Shown: positions 32,733-41,170, numbered from the stretch's first letter. The stretch is 64,000 nt of DNA from Photobacterium aquae (GCF_001029445.1 NZ_LDOT01000002.1:558001-622000), one strand, 5' to 3'. Numbers and translations: made by a program. The notes: generated by a model from the sequence alone, not told the origin.

Positions 32733-34229
32733 TTAAATGCACTCGGCAAATTCAGGTTGCTTTGTCTTAGTTATATCTGTGATAGCACCAAGCTCCATTG
32801 CTTCTTTTAACTCAGCTTGCTTACGCATTGCTTTAGTTTCATTAAAGTCCTGTGCTACAGCAGTTTCAATGAATTCAGCATCATCAATATCGAAATTTTT
32901 AACAGCTTGCTTGATGTCAGACAGGCCTACTTGGAAAAACTCTTTACGACGATTCACCATGTTCAGACGATTATTATCGAATATACGGTGCAACTCTTTC
33001 TCAAGAGAAGGGGCATCATTGGTGTGAATCATGGCGTGAACATCAAAACTAAATGGTACGGAAGCGTCACCCAACTCCTTCACCCTATCCATTGGTTCAA
33101 GTCGACGAGTCATACCAATCTTATAAACATTTTCTCCAAACGAGCCAATATTACTAATAACATAAACGTGACCTTGCTTAGTTTGCTCTGCCATGCTCTG
33201 TGCTCGTTGATGTTTTTGCTCTGCGGCTTCAAGATCAGCCTGTAGCTGTGCAATCTGCTCTTCCAGTTTACTGCGGGCTTCATCATTCGCTGACTCAAGC
33301 TGTTTTCTGGCGGCCACAAGAGCTTTAGAAAAGCGAGCTTCTTCTTTGATGGCTTCTTGTTCCGCTTTCTTGATTTCAGCTTCAACCTTCGCTTCTTCAC
33401 GCATTTGAGCCTTAATTTCAGCCTGCTCTTCTTTCTCTCGTTGTTTCTTCTCTTTGTACTCGTGAGTCAGGCGAAGTTCCTCAATTTTAAATTGCAGATA
33501 CTTATTTGAAATGATAATCATATTGGACTCATTCAGCTTATTAATTGCTTCAAAGGCCTTATTGATTCGCTCCTCCATCTTGATGGCATTTTTCCATGTA
33601 CAGTTGGCGATGGCGGCTTCACATTCATTATTGAATGCGCGAGCTGTGAGCCTAATGCCTCGTTCAGTCATCTTCTTACCTTCGACTATTGAGTTACCTA
33701 CCGTCCACTCAGTAGTGCAGTAAATAGCTCCAGAAGCATCCTTCATACGAAGAAGGTCTTTTTGACGCTCTTTGCACTCGCGGATTTTCTCTTTAAATTG
33801 CTCTGCGGTGTCAAAGTCAAAGTGTGGTTCATAGAAGCCTAGCTCCAACAACTCAACGTCATCATCATAAATACCTATCTGATGAATGAGTGAGTCATAT
33901 ATGCCTTTCTTCTCTTTGTAACTCGACTGGAGCTGCTCAATATCATTTGTGACCTTAAGAAAAACTGCATTAGCTTCATCTTGGCGTAATTTGGATGCTT
34001 GGTTTCGAATCTTAATCTCTTTATCCACGTTAATGATGCCAGAATATTTCTTCTCGTAGTCAGCAAGTGCTTGAGAAGCCTTTACGGTTTCTTGTTTGGA
34101 ATCTTCGAGTTCTCGCTTTGTGGATTTCAGTCGCGAAATAAAGATAAAAAGCACCACTGCTAGTAGTGCTGAAATCACTATAAATGGTAGTGGGGGTAAA
34201 TTTTCGAATGCTGATAGAGGCATTATCAC
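32733..34229 (-). CDS. Membrane-anchored DUF4041 / GIY-YIG (T5orf172) protein
   Basis: A 498-aa protein. One N-terminal membrane helix (LPFIVISALLAVVLFIFISRL, about 14-34), coiled coil (about 35-110), DUF4041-like core (about 120-250; GIYDDDVELLELGFYEPHFDFDTAEQFKEKI), a long charged coiled coil (about 265-355), and a C-terminal GIY-YIG nuclease-type domain (GHVYVISN..VYKIGMTRRLEPMDRVKELG...FF). The combination is common on phage-defence islands; cleavage of invading DNA is inferred. It lies in the older accessory segment, outside the intact transposon. Confidence 0.85.
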   Translation of the reverse strand: MIMPLSAFENLPPLPFIVISALLAVVLFIFISRLKSTKRELEDSKQETVKASQALADYEKKYSGIINVDKEIKIRNQASKLRQDEANAVFLKVTNDIEQLQSSYKEKKGIYDSLIHQIGIYDDDVELLELGFYEPHFDFDTAEQFKEKIRECKERQKDLLRMKDASGAIYCTTEWTVGNSIVEGKKMTERGIRLTARAFNNECEAAIANCTWKNAIKMEERINKAFEAINKLNESNMIIISNKYLQFKIEELRLTHEYKEKKQREKEEQAEIKAQMREEAKVEAEIKKAEQEAIKEEARFSKALVAARKQLESANDEARSKLEEQIAQLQADLEAAEQKHQRAQSMAEQTKQGHVYVISNIGSFGENVYKIGMTRRLEPMDRVKELGDASVPFSFDVHAMIHTNDAPSLEKELHRIFDNNRLNMVNRRKEFFQVGLSDIKQAVKNFDIDDAEFIETAVAQDFNETKAMRKQAELKEAMELGAITDITKTKQPEFAECI

Positions 34230-34649
34230 TCCTGATTAAAAAATCTATGGCGTAGTGTAATAGGATAATTAGGAGGTGTTATGTCACTTTGCGCCATTGT
34301 ATTTTTTGAGATTTGAAAATAAAAGATAAGGCAATAATACTTTGGGTATGCATATAGTGTCATTATTATCGTAACACTTTGTTACTTTTAAGATAGATAG
34401 CAAAGAGCAATGTTAAAGTCATAAAAAAACTAATCCAAAACCACGTTAACATGATATGAATGAGTATTTGATATAAGCAACTTTGAGGCAGATCTGAGCT
34501 GGAATAGACAACTCAATCAACACGCAAGAAGCACTCTTCAAGAAAGAAATGTTATTGACTAACGAAATTAAATGACTATGTCAGCTTATAGTGCAATTTA
34601 TGTCAGGAACGAGGGAATATATGCGGAGATATGGTGCAGATTACCAAAC
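34230..34649. other. Accessory noncoding DNA bordering the transposon
   Basis: No gene. It includes a repeat copy (GAGGCAGATCTGAGCTGG near 34,486). The last 50 bp before the transposon (ending GCAGATTACCAAACG) are an imperfect direct repeat of the sequence ending GAAGATTACCAAGCG at 31,350, consistent with layered insertions at the same site. Confidence 0.55.
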
Positions 34650-34654
34650 GCCAG
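34650..34654. repeat. Target-site duplication GCCAG (right)
   Basis: Five bases GCCAG directly before the terminal TGTCGC of the right end. The identical pentamer directly follows the left end at 54,211-54,215, as expected of Tn7-family insertion. Confidence 0.93.
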
Positions 34655-34756
34655 TGTCGCTGAAATCATAAAGCGTCCAATGAACCAGCTATATTTCAAT
34701 AATTTAGGCCATTATGAAAACCATATCATGTCCAAATATTAAACCATAAGATATCC
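34655..34756 (+). repeat. Transposon right end with three TnsB-type sites
   Basis: Terminus TGTCGCTGAAATCATAAAG. Sites: AAATCATAAAGCGTCC (34,663-34,678), AAAACCATATCATGTCC (34,717-34,733) and AAACCATAAGATATCC (34,741-34,756). All share a CATA core and a TCC end with the left-end sites. Confidence 0.88.
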
Positions 34757-35180
34757 TTTTCGTATACCTCTACAAACGGTAACTACCGAGTGTAAGAAAG
34801 TTACATAACGTTGACTACATGATATATACCCAATTCAGACAATCTTCAGATTATAAATCTTCAAATAATCACACCTAAGGTATGTAAACGCGTACTCAAC
34901 TCACTTTTGAACAAAGTGACTTAGAGCTGGTGCTCTAAGCCCCTTGTAATCATTTCGCATAAGCTAGATTTTGATGAAACGAAATATACGACTGTGTTGC
35001 CCAAGAGCACAATGTCTCTGCTCATTTACACCTTGTTAGGACTAACATGGAGCAGCGTTGCCGTTATGTAGCCACTCTCAAAGGACATTCACCTGTTTCT
35101 GTGAAGTGGCGTCCTGTTGCTGAAATTATGGTTTCTGAAACGTTTCGGTCTAAATGTTGCTCAGTGGTGGGCTAGCTAAC
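34757..35180. other. Transposon right-end internal noncoding DNA
   Basis: No convincing gene. It includes a TGTAA-GAAAG-TTACA palindrome (34,791-34,805) and a 42-codon plus-strand frame (35,047-35,175) with no recognisable features, which I do not call. Confidence 0.5.
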
Positions 35181-35432
35181 TTAAAATGGGAAGTGCCCTT
35201 CTTCATATGCTTCAACCCAAGTCACCAACTTTTCAAGTTCGTCACCTTCGGGTGTGCCTGGTTCAGCCACATCAAACAGGGATTCAATTCTATTCATAAC
35301 GGCTTTATATTCGCTTTCTGAGAATTCTACCCCTAGTTCATCCCATGATACCGTTGCAAGCTCATCAACATGGGCAGTATCGTGTGTCATACCATCAAGT
35401 AGTTCTTTTTCTGACAACCTTTTCTTGCTCAT
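35181..35432 (-). CDS. Small antitoxin-like protein (HigA N-terminal type)
   Basis: An 83-aa acidic protein. Its second half (YKAVMNRIESLFDVAEPGTPEGDELEKLVTWVEAYEEGHFPF) closely resembles the N-terminal region of HigA-type antitoxins, which normally precedes an HTH. Here the protein ends before any HTH. The first half (LSEKELLDGMTHDTAHVDELA) resembles C-terminal tails of AbrB/MazE-type antitoxins. No toxin gene is adjacent. It could be an orphan antitoxin, an anti-defence decoy or a remnant. It lies between the transposon end and the CRISPR array. Confidence 0.65.
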   Translation of the reverse strand: MSKKRLSEKELLDGMTHDTAHVDELATVSWDELGVEFSESEYKAVMNRIESLFDVAEPGTPEGDELEKLVTWVEAYEEGHFPF

Positions 35433-35586
35433 AAGTCGTTTCTCGATAAAAAAATGACATTAGATAGTTTATAGCAAAATGGGCTACTAGCCGTAATGTA
35501 GAACCTTGTTCGAAACACGCAATGGGGCAAAACTGAGCTAGCGAGTGTGGTTAGATCGAAACTGAACATAGCCAACCACAACCAAC

Positions 35587-35619
35587 AAAAAAACACCAAG
35601 CTTCAACTTAGTGTTTTTT
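35587..35619 (-). terminator. CRISPR-array terminator
   Basis: On the minus strand, AACACTAAG-TTGAA-GCTTGGTGTT (one G-T pair) is followed by a run of seven T. It starts directly after the shortened homing unit, so it ends the array transcript. Confidence 0.85.
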
Positions 35620-35693
35620 GTTAAATACTGCTTTTTCAGCAGGTTGGCTGCTCTCATCCTGGCCTATTCTCAGCTACTTATTCAGTAGGTAGT
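35620..35693 (-). CRISPR. Atypical distal CRISPR unit: short ffs-homing guide
   Basis: A degenerate repeat (35,666-35,693, hairpin CTACT-GAATA-AGTAG) is followed by a short spacer and a second degenerate repeat (35,620-35,647, hairpin CTGCT-GAAAA-AGCAG). Repeat register leaves only 18 nt of spacer, against 32 nt elsewhere; similarity to ffs runs 20 nt (35,646-35,665). Guide AGGCCAGGATGAGAGCAGCC versus ffs AGGCCTGGAAGGGAGCAGCC gives 17/20 matches, mismatched at 6, 10 and 12. Positions 6 and 12 are flipped out in type I-F crRNA. This is the self-homing guide. Confidence 0.85.
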
Positions 35694-35933
35694 TTACTTT
35701 CAGGCCTAATCTCGACTGCTTTTCCATTTTTAACTGCCTATACGGCAGGGCACTGTTCGTGTGATCTTGCCATTGGCTGCTCGTCTTTTCTGGCTGCCTA
35801 CTCGGCAGGGCACCCATTTAACGTCAATGAACGGTACAGTTTCGTTTTTCTGGCTGCCTACTCGGCAGGGCACTTATATTAATGATGGCTGGATTGATTG
35901 CTGTTTTTTCTGGCTGCCTACTCGGCAGGGCAC
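35666..35933 (-). CRISPR. Type I-F CRISPR array, five repeats, four 32-nt spacers
   Basis: Repeats of 28 nt start every 60 bp (35,666; 35,726; 35,786; 35,846; 35,906). The three leader-proximal repeats are identical, with the I-F hairpin CTGCC-GAGTA-GGCAG. The fourth (CTGCC-GTATA-GGCAG stem, changed flanks) and the fifth (CTACT-GAATA-AGTAG) are degenerate. The orientation, from I-F repeat polarity, is minus strand, downstream of cas6, which matches the cas genes. Spacer 4, between the degenerate repeats, has no target I can identify. Confidence 0.93.
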
Positions 35934-36061
35934 TGTTAACTATAGGCTCTAACTGGCTGATTATCTTTTGCTTTACGTCACAAAACCTCTAAAACCCTTT
36001 TTATTTCAATGCCTGTAAGTCATTGTTTTTATATCCACGAAAATCCTCCAGTAAAAAAGGG
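35934..36061 (-). promoter_or_regulatory. CRISPR leader region
   Basis: The 128 bp between the cas6 stop and the first repeat, AT-rich near cas6. It is the expected leader/promoter position for the array; no exact promoter assigned. Confidence 0.5.
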
Positions 36062-36667
36062 TCATATGCATAGGTCAGGTACAGTCCCTCTTTTTTCTTG
36101 GTTGGTGGCTAATCCGTAGCTATTGAAATTGGCGACAGAGCGTTCACTAGCGACCTCTTTTTGAATGTGTAAGATGTAGTCGTGTCCAGAAGAACCACTG
36201 GAAATTGGTACTCGATGGAAATGGTCTACAACTCGTTCCTCCACCGCAACTGGCAATGAATACTCAGCACCAGACAACTCAGCTCTCGCCATACTCCGCT
36301 TTATTCGCCGTTTCTTGGACCCAATAAAGCTCTTTCCTATGGTTTGGTTTCGTACAAACCTCACTTCTGGACTATCTGTGGGAACTTCGCAAACACTCGA
36401 TATTTCAAAAAGACCTTCTTTTACCATCAAAGAAAAGTAAGGTTGAAATAATAGCCCTACCATCAACTCCTTATCTTCAGAGATAAAAGCAATGATATTC
36501 CCAACAGACCCATCCTCCCACATTGGAAAGCTAACACCGATTTGATTCATCGCTAGCGGGTTGTTGACCATGAATTTATGCATTTGATAAATGCACCGCC
36601 CAGCTAGTAACCCAAAATCAGCATGAGTTGGAATGTACTGAATCGTAAAGTAATACCGTGTTGTCAT
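36062..36667 (-). CDS. cas6: CRISPR RNA endoribonuclease Cas6f (Csy4)
   Basis: A 201-aa ferredoxin-like RNase that cuts pre-crRNA at the base of the repeat hairpin and stays bound. N-terminus MTTRYYFTIQYIPTHAD is typical of Cas6f. An Arg/Lys-rich segment (GSKKRRIKRSMARAE, about 115-130) matches the arginine-rich helix that reads the hairpin. It is last in tniQ-cas8/5-cas7-cas6, 11 bp after cas7, and next to the array. It must also process the altered hairpins of the distal repeats. Confidence 0.92.
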   Translation of the reverse strand: MTTRYYFTIQYIPTHADFGLLAGRCIYQMHKFMVNNPLAMNQIGVSFPMWEDGSVGNIIAFISEDKELMVGLLFQPYFSLMVKEGLFEISSVCEVPTDSPEVRFVRNQTIGKSFIGSKKRRIKRSMARAELSGAEYSLPVAVEERVVDHFHRVPISSGSSGHDYILHIQKEVASERSVANFNSYGLATNQEKRGTVPDLCI

Positions 36668-36678
36668 AGCCTACCGCC

Positions 36679-37716
36679 CTACTTAGATTTGCTCTTTGAA
36701 CAGTTAAATAGACCACCTTTAACCAACACCGACATAATGAAGTGAACATCATTTGGGATAATATTAGAGGTATTCATACTCTCAATCCAATTTTCAGTAT
36801 TCCGTAGCAGCTGGTAAAAATCGTTCTTCAGCGACACATGCCGCCTTGCAATAACGTACTCTCTATCTGCGCCATACTCATTAACCCGCAAAGGCTTATC
36901 CGCCTTTTCATGCCACCAGTCATCGATAGATTGCAAGGCAGCACCAACTTTTTGGCCGTGAAAAGCGACCGTCTCTCTCCCATTTTCAAGTTCTACCGTT
37001 GCTAGTTGCTTGGTAGGAACACCGTCTTCACGGTTATCTAAAAACTCTTGGCTTGGATAGACCTCATCCCCCCACCCAACTGCGATTTTGGCTTTGACAT
37101 CCATATAAAAATATTCAGTTGGGTCGGATAATGCCCGAGTCAAATATGCCGTAAGTTTGTCCAAACACTCCGCTGCATCTTTATCCCAATGATCATACCA
37201 AGTCAGTTTCGTCGCATTTTCAACAATTAAGGTCTCTGAATCGCTCGTTGTTACCTCAATAGATAACCTTCGGCACTCTCTGTTACGCCATAACCAGGTA
37301 CCAAGTAGGATATTTTTCGCATAACGATGAGCAAGTTCAGAATAACCACTCAGTTCCTTATAGGACTTAGCGAGCGAAGAAAGCTTGCTGCGAACTTCAT
37401 CGTCACAGCAGACATCAGGGCCTAGGGAGTTTGCCTTAATACGCAATGAAAAAGCACAGTAAATATCATCAACACCAGGCTTCACATAACACTCTTCAAT
37501 GAACTGAGGGTTGGCATAAGCTAAATCTTGAGGGGCAACATTCTTTTGTACGAACTTGCTCCCCTTGTACGCTTCGGCATAACCACCTTTTGGAGCGCGT
37601 AATCGTGTTCTATCGATCTCAAGAGGACACATCTCACCACCTTTAGATAGATGGTAGAAGTATGCTTTGCCAGCAGAGAGTGAACGTACATAGTTAAGCT
37701 GATTACACAGTTCCAT
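36679..37716 (-). CDS. cas7: Cascade backbone protein Cas7f (Csy3)
   Basis: A 345-aa RNA-binding backbone subunit polymerising along the crRNA (one per 6 nt). Motifs typical of Csy3: LAYANPQFIEECYVKPG, HRYAKNILLGTWLWRNRECR, QEFLDNREDGVPTKQLATVE. ATG 37716 is preferred; an upstream TTG at 37720-37722 is better spaced from AGGA and cannot be excluded. It directly follows cas8/5. Confidence 0.93.
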   Translation of the reverse strand: MELCNQLNYVRSLSAGKAYFYHLSKGGEMCPLEIDRTRLRAPKGGYAEAYKGSKFVQKNVAPQDLAYANPQFIEECYVKPGVDDIYCAFSLRIKANSLGPDVCCDDEVRSKLSSLAKSYKELSGYSELAHRYAKNILLGTWLWRNRECRRLSIEVTTSDSETLIVENATKLTWYDHWDKDAAECLDKLTAYLTRALSDPTEYFYMDVKAKIAVGWGDEVYPSQEFLDNREDGVPTKQLATVELENGRETVAFHGQKVGAALQSIDDWWHEKADKPLRVNEYGADREYVIARRHVSLKNDFYQLLRNTENWIESMNTSNIIPNDVHFIMSVLVKGGLFNCSKSKSK

Positions 37717-37722
37717 AAGCAA

Positions 37723-39810
37723 TTAATTCCTATCGTTTTTTATAAGAATAGTTGCACTCGTAGACTCTAATGCCCAAAAAGCATTATCAAAAAAGTGATC
37801 TCTTCCACTAAAACGTACTTCAATGGGATTCAAACGCTTAGCAATGCCTAAAGCGTTTTCTGCATAAGCATGACAGTCAGTAATTGAGTTTTCACGTTCA
37901 GTTGGGTGCTCTAGCAAGTGGTAGCCAATTGAAACTGGCAGGTTATCTGCGTCTTCTGTTATCAAATGCTCTAGTTCATTAAAGTTGGTTGGCTGCTTTT
38001 CGCTAGGGTACAACCAACTTCCATATGCCGGTATCCCCTTAAGCACATGAAAAAGTTCACTCTTACTGCTAAACGTTCGCAACCAATCAATTTGGGATAA
38101 AATCAGCGGTTGATATAACGCCCCGCCGGCAAAAGCAGCAGGGAGAGCAGCCCTTAGTTCCGACAAGAAATCTGAAATCCTACTATCGCTATCAACTCTG
38201 ATAACTAGGTCTATTTCCAAATCCGCCAAACGTTCGCTTCGAATCGTGGGCCGTTTAGCATTAGAGAGGGTGCGTGATTTGGCTAATGAGTTAGGCTCGG
38301 TAAGCTTAGCTGTTGATTGAATGTTCTCAGTTCGAACATAAAAGGCAAACCTAGAAAACTCAAACGGGGAATCACTATTTACCAGCTTATTAAACTCTCT
38401 TTGATAGTGATGCATAAAGCCCCAGATAGCCGTTAGTGAAGGAGCTCCGCACAAATAAGGGCTACTCATTGCTACCGCATCTTGCACTCGTAGGGATGAG
38501 AGATAGATGTATTGCTGCTCTCTTGCTGCATCCTCATGATCACTTGGTTTACTGAGCTGCTCAAGCACCCACACAATCTGCGCCTTGACTACCTGAATCA
38601 ATTTAGGATGGTAGGCAAACTTAGCCGTAAATTTATTCTCCTGAAAAACGAAGTGTAGACGTTGATTCAATTCATGAACCAAAGATGGAAACTCCGATTC
38701 AGGCAATGATAGGAATGATTTGACTAATGGATCATCATGCTCCAATTGCTGATTGTGTGGCTCTGCATCTTCAATGTCTCTTAGCTCGATTAATGGCAAC
38801 ATCCATAAAGCGATCTGCTTTCTCAAGATCTTGCTTTGAACCTTACGCGCTTTCTCTCTTTGCTTTTGATTTTTTAGTGGCTCTGCACCAATGAGGCGAT
38901 TGAGCACCTGACAGATTTTGTAATTCGTTACCTGGAAGTCATCGAAATACTTACCGCTCTTATTGCGGCTTGCTGCTAGGGTCTGCTCCGCCACAGATTT
39001 TACATCTAGCGGGTAATTCAGCGCTTTCATATAGCCACCGAGACTACCGCATAAATTACCAATACTTGCAGAGTTGGGGAGTGCCGAGGTCACAAAGCTA
39101 AGCTTGCTCGCTTTATCTCGAGCTTTCACTTCTATTTCCCGCTGAATAGCATGACTTACCACTGGCGTCACTGATAGATAGTCATTATTCCAAGGGAACC
39201 TCAGCTGCTTACTGTATGGACTAACACTGTCAGGAAAAGTTGAAGCCGGTATCTGTAATTCAATAGTCTTTAGCAGCAGATCTTGCTGCTTAATGTTCAA
39301 CCCAAACTCTTGAAGTAACTCTAACCAAACAGGATTCTCTTCCTGAACGAGAGACAAGATATTCACAGACTCTGATTGCCAGTTAAAGGAATTCAACAGC
39401 CACAGCGTATGGCGATATACCGCTGAGTTATGTGCCCAACCCAAGCCCTGATCCAATGAAACACTTGAAATAAAAGACTCTGATGTAGAAAGAGGTTTAG
39501 CAATCAGACGCTGTTCTTTCACGCGACAGTCTGGAAATTTGAGATTATGGGTATGAAACCATTTTATCTCCGCCAGTGATGCATCTATGTCAGCTTGATC
39601 TTTTAGGTAACTTTTCGCACGTTCAATATCTAACCAATCACCGCATGGGGAACCTTTACGATGGGTACTGAGATTGAGCAACACCGTTAGTGCTTCTTTT
39701 TCACAGCCATCAATATCGATACAAGCAGAGTAAGGCATAAACACCTTTTTTAAGGTTGCCTGCTTTTCGGTGTTGTCTTCAATTTGTAATACGTCACACA
39801 GTTTTTTCAT
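37723..39810 (-). CDS. cas8: Fused Cas8f-Cas5f subunit
   Basis: A 695-aa fusion of the PAM-recognising large subunit and the Cas5 subunit that caps the crRNA 5' handle. The Cas8-Cas5 fusion is a hallmark of I-F3 transposon systems; free-standing I-F has two genes. Recognisable segments: GSPCGDWLDIERAKSYL, RFPWNNDYLSVTPVVSHA, LNRLIGAEPLKNQKQREKARK, SALPNSASIGNLCGSLGGYMKALNYP. The ATG at 39810 lies 2 bp after the tniQ stop; a GTG three codons upstream would overlap it. Confidence 0.92.
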   Translation of the reverse strand: MKKLCDVLQIEDNTEKQATLKKVFMPYSACIDIDGCEKEALTVLLNLSTHRKGSPCGDWLDIERAKSYLKDQADIDASLAEIKWFHTHNLKFPDCRVKEQRLIAKPLSTSESFISSVSLDQGLGWAHNSAVYRHTLWLLNSFNWQSESVNILSLVQEENPVWLELLQEFGLNIKQQDLLLKTIELQIPASTFPDSVSPYSKQLRFPWNNDYLSVTPVVSHAIQREIEVKARDKASKLSFVTSALPNSASIGNLCGSLGGYMKALNYPLDVKSVAEQTLAASRNKSGKYFDDFQVTNYKICQVLNRLIGAEPLKNQKQREKARKVQSKILRKQIALWMLPLIELRDIEDAEPHNQQLEHDDPLVKSFLSLPESEFPSLVHELNQRLHFVFQENKFTAKFAYHPKLIQVVKAQIVWVLEQLSKPSDHEDAAREQQYIYLSSLRVQDAVAMSSPYLCGAPSLTAIWGFMHHYQREFNKLVNSDSPFEFSRFAFYVRTENIQSTAKLTEPNSLAKSRTLSNAKRPTIRSERLADLEIDLVIRVDSDSRISDFLSELRAALPAAFAGGALYQPLILSQIDWLRTFSSKSELFHVLKGIPAYGSWLYPSEKQPTNFNELEHLITEDADNLPVSIGYHLLEHPTERENSITDCHAYAENALGIAKRLNPIEVRFSGRDHFFDNAFWALESTSATILIKNDRN

Positions 39811-39812
39811 TC

Positions 39813-41024
39813 TTACCACTCTGGAAGATACACACTAAGGCCATCATTTTCTGAACACATCCGTGTCAACCTAGTCTCAACAACACTTCTCAAGGTAAAA
39901 GCTGATTCATGGCTTGCGATCTTAGTATGTATTTTGGGTCGCATCGCCGCCTTGATTTCACCAAACTCATAGAGCCGATACACTTCATCGGTTGTGCAGG
40001 AAAGTAACGTTGAGGCTTCGAGTGGGCTTAGCAGTACATCCGCAATATTCCCCTTCGATGATTTGGGATTATCTGCAACCAATCGCTTGAAATAATTCAG
40101 TATCTCAACAAGTACACAGTTTTTACTCAACTGCCGACTTGGCAGCTGTCGACACCCTTTCAACAACGCGCCGAAGGCTTCAGAGAAAAACACCTGCTTC
40201 CATCGTTTAACCCTAATCGCGTCAGCTTTTTGTACGCATTCATCCAAATCTTTTCGCAAGGATTTCGGCCATGTCGTGCAATATTCAACGAAAACGTCAA
40301 AACTGATGTCTTCAAGATCGCCGTAACGGTTTACATACCAAAGTAAAAAGCCATAACGTTCTGAGATCGAAAGTGCCTTACCCATGAGTCCAGCAACATC
40401 TAACTGCGTTCCCGTAAGCCAGCGAGAAATTAATAGCTCAGAGGCAGATGCTGATGTTGTCGGTGTACTAAGTAAGTTAAATCCGCACTCACAATGAGTC
40501 ATGCACTCTGTTGATTGGTATTCAAGTAGGCCATCACAAGCTGGGCAACGATGAATGAGCTTGCAACCATGTTGCTCACAGGCTTGAATAGGAATGAAGT
40601 GCCAATGTTGCCGAACATAAGCAGACTCAGCGAGACACAAAGGACAAACCGGCATAAAGCGTTTCCGTAGAAATGCGAAAGGGTAATCCACCCCGCAACG
40701 ATGCACGGCTTTAAAATCTGGAGAGAATTGAGATTTGGAGTGTGCTAGCACAATATGCAGAACTCTGAAATCATCAAGATTTAGCTGATTCTCCAAGTGC
40801 ATAAGGACGCGTACGCGCATCTGGCTTGTTGTGTGCGCGTGATATACATTCACACGATTGAGTTCTAGCGGGAAAGCTCCCGCTATCGCTTCATGCTGAT
40901 CACGGGTCTGATACCAGATGTCTTCTGCAAAATACGCAAATCGCTCGTAACCCTGATGATGCGATAGCCGCAGCAAAAAGCTTTCGAGCGATTCGTCGGG
41001 ATAAAACTGAATGTCCGTATTCAC
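39813..41024 (-). CDS. tniQ: Transposition targeting protein TniQ
   Basis: A 403-aa TniQ/TnsD-family protein that bridges Cascade to TnsC. N-terminal TniQ motif PDESLESFLLRLSHHQGYERFAYFAEDIW; zinc-binding cysteines CPLC, CEQHGC, CPAC and CEC between about residues 125 and 175; helical C-terminus. It is first in the cas operon, as in I-F3 elements. It is the only TniQ/TnsD protein in the element, so site choice must depend on guide RNA. An Xre-type operator lies 15-31 bp upstream of its start. Confidence 0.93.
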   Translation of the reverse strand: MNTDIQFYPDESLESFLLRLSHHQGYERFAYFAEDIWYQTRDQHEAIAGAFPLELNRVNVYHAHTTSQMRVRVLMHLENQLNLDDFRVLHIVLAHSKSQFSPDFKAVHRCGVDYPFAFLRKRFMPVCPLCLAESAYVRQHWHFIPIQACEQHGCKLIHRCPACDGLLEYQSTECMTHCECGFNLLSTPTTSASASELLISRWLTGTQLDVAGLMGKALSISERYGFLLWYVNRYGDLEDISFDVFVEYCTTWPKSLRKDLDECVQKADAIRVKRWKQVFFSEAFGALLKGCRQLPSRQLSKNCVLVEILNYFKRLVADNPKSSKGNIADVLLSPLEASTLLSCTTDEVYRLYEFGEIKAAMRPKIHTKIASHESAFTLRSVVETRLTRMCSENDGLSVYLPEW

Positions 41025-41038
41025 ATATCACCACTAAA

Positions 41039-41055
41039 ACTTAGGATAACTAAGC
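41039..41055. promoter_or_regulatory. Xre-type operator upstream of tniQ
   Basis: Palindrome ACTTAGGATAACTAAGC, 11 of 12 half-site positions matching the two operators beside xre. It is placed to block initiation of the tniQ-cas operon. Confidence 0.7.
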
Positions 41056-41170
41056 TTTAGATAGATGGAAAATTCACCACAATCAAAAAACACCTTCCAT
41101 AACGTGATCAAAATCACCACAAAACATCAAACCTTACAAGAAAAAATACGTAATAGAATTAATTAAAATG

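Noticed and set aside
34920..35060. Possible integron attC-like site (GTTAGGA...CTAACA)
   Set aside because: Core-site consensus is not met and no integrase or cassette structure is present.
35047..35175. 42-codon plus-strand frame in the transposon right end
   Set aside because: Reasonable length but no family, weak start context and no neighbour support.
35694..35725. Spacer 4 as the ffs homing guide
   Set aside because: Only about half of positions match ffs and the PAM-proximal seed does not; the shorter unit downstream matches far better.
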